Assembly (NCBI GenBank): GCA_023134955.1
Contig: JAGLUC010000082.1
Coordinates: forward strand, 1 to 9,255
Source: Methylococcales bacterium
GTDB taxonomy: Bacteria > Pseudomonadota > Gammaproteobacteria > Methylococcales > Methylomonadaceae
Length of the DNA stretch: 9,255 nt
Reading direction: 5' to 3'
The notes under the pieces were generated by a model. It was not told the origin of the DNA. It made no database searches and saw only the letters and a list, made by a program, of their open reading frames with translations. Positions 6,224 through 9,255 of this stretch are shown in pieces; the first letter of the stretch is position 1, and each line of letters starts with the position of its first letter. A program made the translations under genes and the position numbers.

Positions 6224-7441
6224 ATGAAAAGAGTGGTTGTTACAGGTCTGGGTATTGTTTCTAGTATTGGAAATAATCGGGATGAAGTTGTAGATTCTTT
6301 AAAATTGGGTAAATCTGGTATTGTTCATGCGGATGTGTATGAAGAAATGGGTTTCAGAAGTCATATACATGGCTCTGTTGATATAGACCTAAATGAGTTT
6401 ATTGATCGTAAAGTAAAACGCTTTATGGGTGATGGCGCGGCATACAATTATATTGCCATGCAGCAAGCGGTTGAACATTCTGGTTTAACAGAAGACCAGG
6501 TTTCAAATTTTCGAACTGGAATAGTGATGGGATCAGGTGGTCCATCAACATCAAACGTGGTGGCTGCTGCTGATATTCTTAGAGAAAAAGGTGTTAAAAG
6601 AGTGGGCCCTTATATGGTGCCACGTACTATGTCTAGTACCAATACCGCTTGTTTAGCCACACCTTTTAAAATTAAAGGCGTTAATTATTCAATCAGTTCA
6701 GCTTGTGCGACCAGTGCTCATTGTATTGGTCATGCCATGGAATTGATTCAGCTAAATAAGCAAGATGTAGTCTTTGCTGGTGGTGGTGAAGAGCTACATT
6801 GGTCTATGTCGGTATTATTTGATGCCATGGGTGCATTATCTTCAAAATATAATGATACGCCTGAAACTGCTTCCAGACCTTATGATGAAACCCGTGATGG
6901 TTTTGTTATTGCAGGTGGCGGTGGTGTTTTAGTGATAGAAGAGCTAGAACATGCCAAAGCACGTGGTGCTAATATCCTTGCAGAACTAGTTGGCTATGGT
7001 GCAACATCTGACGGCTACGATATGGTTCAACCATCTGGAGAAGGGGCAGTACGTTGTATGCAACAAGCCATGGCAACTGTAGATGGTAATATAGATTACA
7101 TTAATGCTCATGGCACAAGTACACCTGTTGGAGATACTCGTGAGCTTGAAGCATTAAGAACTGTATTTGGTGACGGCAATGTGCCTAAAGTGAGTTCTAC
7201 AAAGTCTTTAACAGGTCATGCACTAGGTGCGGCAGGTGTTAATGAATCAATCTATTCATTATTAATGATGGAAGAAAACTTTTTAAGTGCCTCTGCAAAT
7301 ATCAAGCAACTTGACCCAGGTGCTGAAGGTATCCCCATTGTTAGAGAACGTCAGGATAATGTTAATTTAAACACCATTATGTCTAATAGTTTTGGTTTTG
7401 GTGGAACAAACGCAACATTAATCTTCCAAAGATATTCTTGA
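6224..7441 (+). CDS. fabB: 3-oxoacyl-ACP synthase I, FabB
   Basis: FabB is the condensing enzyme that elongates cis-3-decenoyl-ACP made by FabA, and other acyl-ACPs, using malonyl-ACP. With the ATG at 6224 the protein has 405 residues, against 406 in E. coli. The thiolase-fold Cys-His-His triad is present: C161 in SSACATSAHC, H296 in NAHGTSTPVGD and H332 in TGHALGAAG. The C-terminal NSFGFGGTNATL is typical of the family. Extended identity to E. coli FabB (for example VNYSISSACATSAHCIG and DGFVIAGGGG) separates it from FabF. The last base of its TGA stop is also the first base of the inverted repeat element at 7441, so an insertion has come right up to the gene without altering the product. 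Confidence 0.98.
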   Translation: MKRVVVTGLGIVSSIGNNRDEVVDSLKLGKSGIVHADVYEEMGFRSHIHGSVDIDLNEFIDRKVKRFMGDGAAYNYIAMQQAVEHSGLTEDQVSNFRTGIVMGSGGPSTSNVVAAADILREKGVKRVGPYMVPRTMSSTNTACLATPFKIKGVNYSISSACATSAHCIGHAMELIQLNKQDVVFAGGGEELHWSMSVLFDAMGALSSKYNDTPETASRPYDETRDGFVIAGGGGVLVIEELEHAKARGANILAELVGYGATSDGYDMVQPSGEGAVRCMQQAMATVDGNIDYINAHGTSTPVGDTRELEALRTVFGDGNVPKVSSTKSLTGHALGAAGVNESIYSLLMMEENFLSASANIKQLDPGAEGIPIVRERQDNVNLNTIMSNSFGFGGTNATLIFQRYS

Positions 7442-7580
7442 AGAGCAGGTTCAAGGCGAAAGGTACAAGGTAAAAGGAAAAGCCACATTAAATGAGCTTT
7501 GCTTAGTGAAATTTTGTCCTTATGCTCTTCCTTTAGCCTTTAGCCTTTAGCCTTTAGCCTTTAGCCTTGCACCTGCTCTT
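7441..7580. repeat. 140-bp inverted-repeat element with heptamer-rich arms, between fabB and ttcA
   Basis: The ends AAGAGCAGGT (7441-7450) and ACCTGCTCTT (7571-7580) are perfect 10-bp inverted repeats. Without gaps, the arms 7441-7477 and 7544-7580 match at 30 of 37 positions. Both arms have a period near seven: the left is degenerate (AAGG about every seven bases), the right is an exact CCTTTAG array. It fills the whole fabB-ttcA gap except the A-run before ttcA. I do not recognise it as a named element. A small non-autonomous mobile element or a leader hairpin for ttcA are both possible. Confidence 0.75.
7530..7568 (+). repeat. Heptamer tandem repeat (CCTTTAG)5 plus CCTT
   Basis: Five exact CCTTTAG units run from 7530 to 7564, followed by a partial CCTT to 7568. 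Exact identity of all units suggests recent slippage or expansion. It ends 19 bases before the ttcA ATG. A change of copy number would shift spacing by seven bases and change the hairpin stem, but would not alter any protein. Confidence 0.95.
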
Positions 7581-7587
7581 AAAAAAA

Positions 7588-8442
7588 ATGCCCGACCCTC
7601 AAAAAAAATCCCGTGTTGAAGTCAACAAATTGCATAAGCGTCTGCGCAGAAATGTAGGAGAGGCTATTGCTGATTACAAGATGATAGAAGAGGGGGATAA
7701 GCTCATGGTTTGTCTATCGGGTGGCAAAGACTCTTTTGTTATGCTGGATATTTTGTTAAATTTACAAAAAACAGCCCCTGTTTCTTTTCAAATATTAGCG
7801 GTGAATCTAGATCAAAAACAACCAGGATTCCCAGAGCATATCTTGCCAGAATATCTTGAAACTACAGGTGTACCATTTCATATTATTGAACATGATACCT
7901 ACAGTATTGTTAAACGAATTATCCCAGAAGGAAAAACAACTTGTAGTCTTTGTTCTCGTTTACGCAGAGGAACTCTTTACGCTTTTGCTAAAGAAAATAA
8001 CATTACAAAAATTGCATTAGGGCATCATAGAGATGATATTTTGGAGACTTTTTTCCTCAATATGTTTTTTGCTGGCAAACTAAAGGCCATGCCCCCTAAG
8101 CTGTTGAGTGATGATAAACAAAACATAGTGATTAGACCGTTAGCATATGCAAAAGAAAAACATATTAGACGATATGCTGAAATTAAAGATTTTCCTATCA
8201 TTCCCTGTAATTTATGCGGCTCTCAAGAAAATCTGCAACGCCAAATGATGAAAACAATGCTAACGGGTTGGGATAAACAATTCCCTGGACGATTAGAAAC
8301 TATTTTCTCAAGCCTGCAAAATATTTCACCTTCACAAATGGCAGATACTAATTTATTTGATTTTGTTGGTCTTGAGCGAGGTGAGCTAGATGGAGCTAGA
8401 ATAGCTTCAGATGATGCAGGGCTGGATATATTGGAAAGGTAA
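7588..8442 (+). CDS. ttcA: tRNA 2-thiocytidine(32) synthetase TtcA
   Basis: TtcA is an ATP-dependent [4Fe-4S] enzyme that thiolates cytidine 32 in the anticodon loop of certain tRNAs. The 284-aa protein shows the PP-loop SGGKDS near residue 47, NLDQKQPGFPEH, the first cluster motif CSLCSRLRRG, GHHRDDILETFFLNMF, and the third cluster cysteine in PCNLCGSQENLQRQ. It is close to E. coli TtcA along most of its length (311 aa there) but has a shorter C-terminal tail. I chose ATG at 7588 rather than the in-frame TTG at 7567, because TTG lies inside the repeat element and would add residues without family support. Neither start has a Shine-Dalgarno: the ATG follows a pure A-run right after the repeat's right arm. 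No separate promoter is apparent. Confidence 0.95.
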   Translation: MPDPQKKSRVEVNKLHKRLRRNVGEAIADYKMIEEGDKLMVCLSGGKDSFVMLDILLNLQKTAPVSFQILAVNLDQKQPGFPEHILPEYLETTGVPFHIIEHDTYSIVKRIIPEGKTTCSLCSRLRRGTLYAFAKENNITKIALGHHRDDILETFFLNMFFAGKLKAMPPKLLSDDKQNIVIRPLAYAKEKHIRRYAEIKDFPIIPCNLCGSQENLQRQMMKTMLTGWDKQFPGRLETIFSSLQNISPSQMADTNLFDFVGLERGELDGARIASDDAGLDILER

Positions 8443-8489
8443 ATTTACTGGTATTGTTGAATTGTTAATAACATTTTAGAAGATAAGAA

Positions 8490-8527
8490 TTGACATTTGG
8501 ATTGGCTGTATTACGATTAGTAATACA
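8490..8527 (+). promoter_or_regulatory. Promoter and palindromic operator of the toxin-antitoxin pair
   Basis: TTGACA (8490-8495) is a consensus -35. It is followed after 16 bp by TACGAT (8512-8517), a fair -10. The perfect inverted repeat TGTATTAC (8507-8514) and GTAATACA (8520-8527), with a 5-bp spacer, covers the -10 and the likely start site. This is where a ribbon-helix-helix antitoxin would bind to repress its own operon. The ribosome site GGAGAG (8536-8541) follows. Confidence 0.75.
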
Positions 8528-8545
8528 TAAAACTTGGAGAGAAAA

Positions 8546-8785
8546 ATGATTACTCTTAGGCTTGATCCGAAACTAGAACAAACTATCAATAAAATTGCCC
8601 ACCAAATGGAGATAAGTAAATCAGAATTAATACGAACCAGTATTATAGAGTTTATAGCTAAATTAGATAAGCCATCTCCATGGAAATTAGGTAATGAGGT
8701 TTTTGGAAAATATGCAAGTGGAGTAGATAACTTATCAAGTGACAGGAAATCTCTTGTTAAAGAAAAAATTAAAGCTAAAAGATGA
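8546..8785 (+). CDS. Ribbon-helix-helix (CopG-like) antitoxin
   Basis: The protein has 79 residues. The N-terminal MITLRLDPKLEQ is a typical RHH beta strand with alternating residues, followed by two helices (about 11-20 and 25-40, with ISKSELIRTSIIEF). This fold dimerises and binds palindromic DNA. The C-terminal half (about 42-79) is charged and Lys-rich and would wrap the toxin. The start is ATG at 8546, placed correctly behind GGAGAG (8536-8541); a TTG at 8534 is in frame but lies ahead of that site. It overlaps the downstream PIN gene by the 4-base ATGA, and the operator at 8507-8527 fits autoregulation. Assignment as antitoxin rests on fold and partner; I cannot name the subfamily. Confidence 0.88.
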   Translation: MITLRLDPKLEQTINKIAHQMEISKSELIRTSIIEFIAKLDKPSPWKLGNEVFGKYASGVDNLSSDRKSLVKEKIKAKR

Positions 8786-9192
8786 AAAGAATTTTGATTG
8801 ACTCTAGTCCTTTGATTGCACTATTTGATAGTAGTGACAAATATCACTTAGCTTCTGTTGAATTTATAAAAACCAATAAAAGTGAGTTAATAACAACATT
8901 GGCATCAATTACTGAAACTCTTCACTTGCTAGACTTTAATCAAAATGCCCAGATCGACTTTTTAACCTGGGCAAATGCTGGAGCAATAGCGATAGAGCCT
9001 ATAACACTAGATGACTTGTCAAGAATTAGGGATTTAACAATAAAATACGCAGATTTGCCTATGGACTTTGCTGATGCCTGCTTGGTATTTTTAGCCGAGA
9101 ACTTAAATATCAATCAGATCGCAACGATTGATAGAGATTTTGATGTCTACAGGCTAAATGGAAAGGAGCCATTTACCACACTTATAAAATAA
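8782..9192 (+). CDS. PIN-domain toxin ribonuclease (VapC-like)
   Basis: The 136-aa single PIN domain is a presumed Mg/Mn-dependent endoribonuclease that would cleave RNA when free of the antitoxin. The acidic site is intact: D7 in ILIDSSPLIALFD, E45 in SITETLHLL, D98 (with D95) in MDFADACLVFLA, and D117/D119 in IATIDRDFDVYR. The length is typical of VapC-type toxins. Start ATG at 8782 overlaps the antitoxin stop (ATGA), indicating coupled translation. Family knowledge suggests tRNA or rRNA as target, but nothing in the sequence tells which. Both genes look complete, with no frameshift, so the pair may be active. There is no obvious intrinsic terminator in the 63 bases after it. Confidence 0.9.
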   Translation: MKRILIDSSPLIALFDSSDKYHLASVEFIKTNKSELITTLASITETLHLLDFNQNAQIDFLTWANAGAIAIEPITLDDLSRIRDLTIKYADLPMDFADACLVFLAENLNINQIATIDRDFDVYRLNGKEPFTTLIK

Positions 9193-9255
9193 TAAAGCCT
9201 GATTATAATTGAGTCTTTCCACCTTAATCGCTATTTCTTGACTATTATAAGACTA

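Noticed and set aside
9212..9254. AGTCTT / AAGACT inverted repeat after the toxin gene as terminator
   Set aside because: The 6-bp arms are separated by about 30 bases without a T-run, and the right arm is at the window edge; probably chance.

Overview
The window is AT-rich bacterial chromosome. Gene content points to a gammaproteobacterium: an adjacent fabA-fabB pair (anaerobic unsaturated fatty acid synthesis), a TtcA with its [4Fe-4S] cysteine motifs, a Slt70-type lytic transglycosylase, an RNase AM/YciV-type PHP protein, and REP-like palindromes carrying a 5' GTAG. I cannot name a genus. All main genes are intact and housekeeping in character, except a small toxin-antitoxin pair at the right end.

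Layout: 1-100 is gene-free edge sequence with a nested hairpin. 101-289 (-) is a small lipoprotein. 300-557 is non-coding and holds a small palindrome (318-335) and an inverted pair of REP-like hairpins (419-497). 558-1400 (-) is the PHP phosphoesterase/exonuclease, and 1624-3432 (-) is an ABC exporter in the same direction. The space between these two is filled by a 162-bp palindromic element (1447-1608) plus a shortened copy (1389-1450) whose end runs into the first codons of the PHP gene. From 3525 the + strand takes over: slt-like transglycosylase (3525-5576), fabA (5697-6212) and fabB (6224-7441), the last two coupled. A 140-bp inverted repeat with a heptamer array (7441-7580) separates fabB from ttcA (7588-8442). 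A ribbon-helix-helix antitoxin (8546-8785) and a PIN-domain toxin (8782-9192) overlap by ATGA and sit behind a promoter with a palindromic operator.

How the genes work together: fabA and fabB form one unit, in which FabA isomerises the C10 intermediate and FabB elongates the cis product. The lytic transglycosylase, ABC exporter and lipoprotein are envelope functions but show no evidence of a shared pathway. The PHP protein (RNA 5'-end trimming) and TtcA (tRNA thiolation) act on RNA, again without a visible link.

The most unusual content is not in the genes but between them. Three structurally different palindromic repeats occur in one 9-kb window. In the large one (1447-1608), every transition-type mismatch between the arms becomes a G-U pair in the minus-strand RNA, as if that RNA hairpin had been kept folded. 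These intergenic elements are the best candidates for something undescribed; the protein-coding genes belong to known families.
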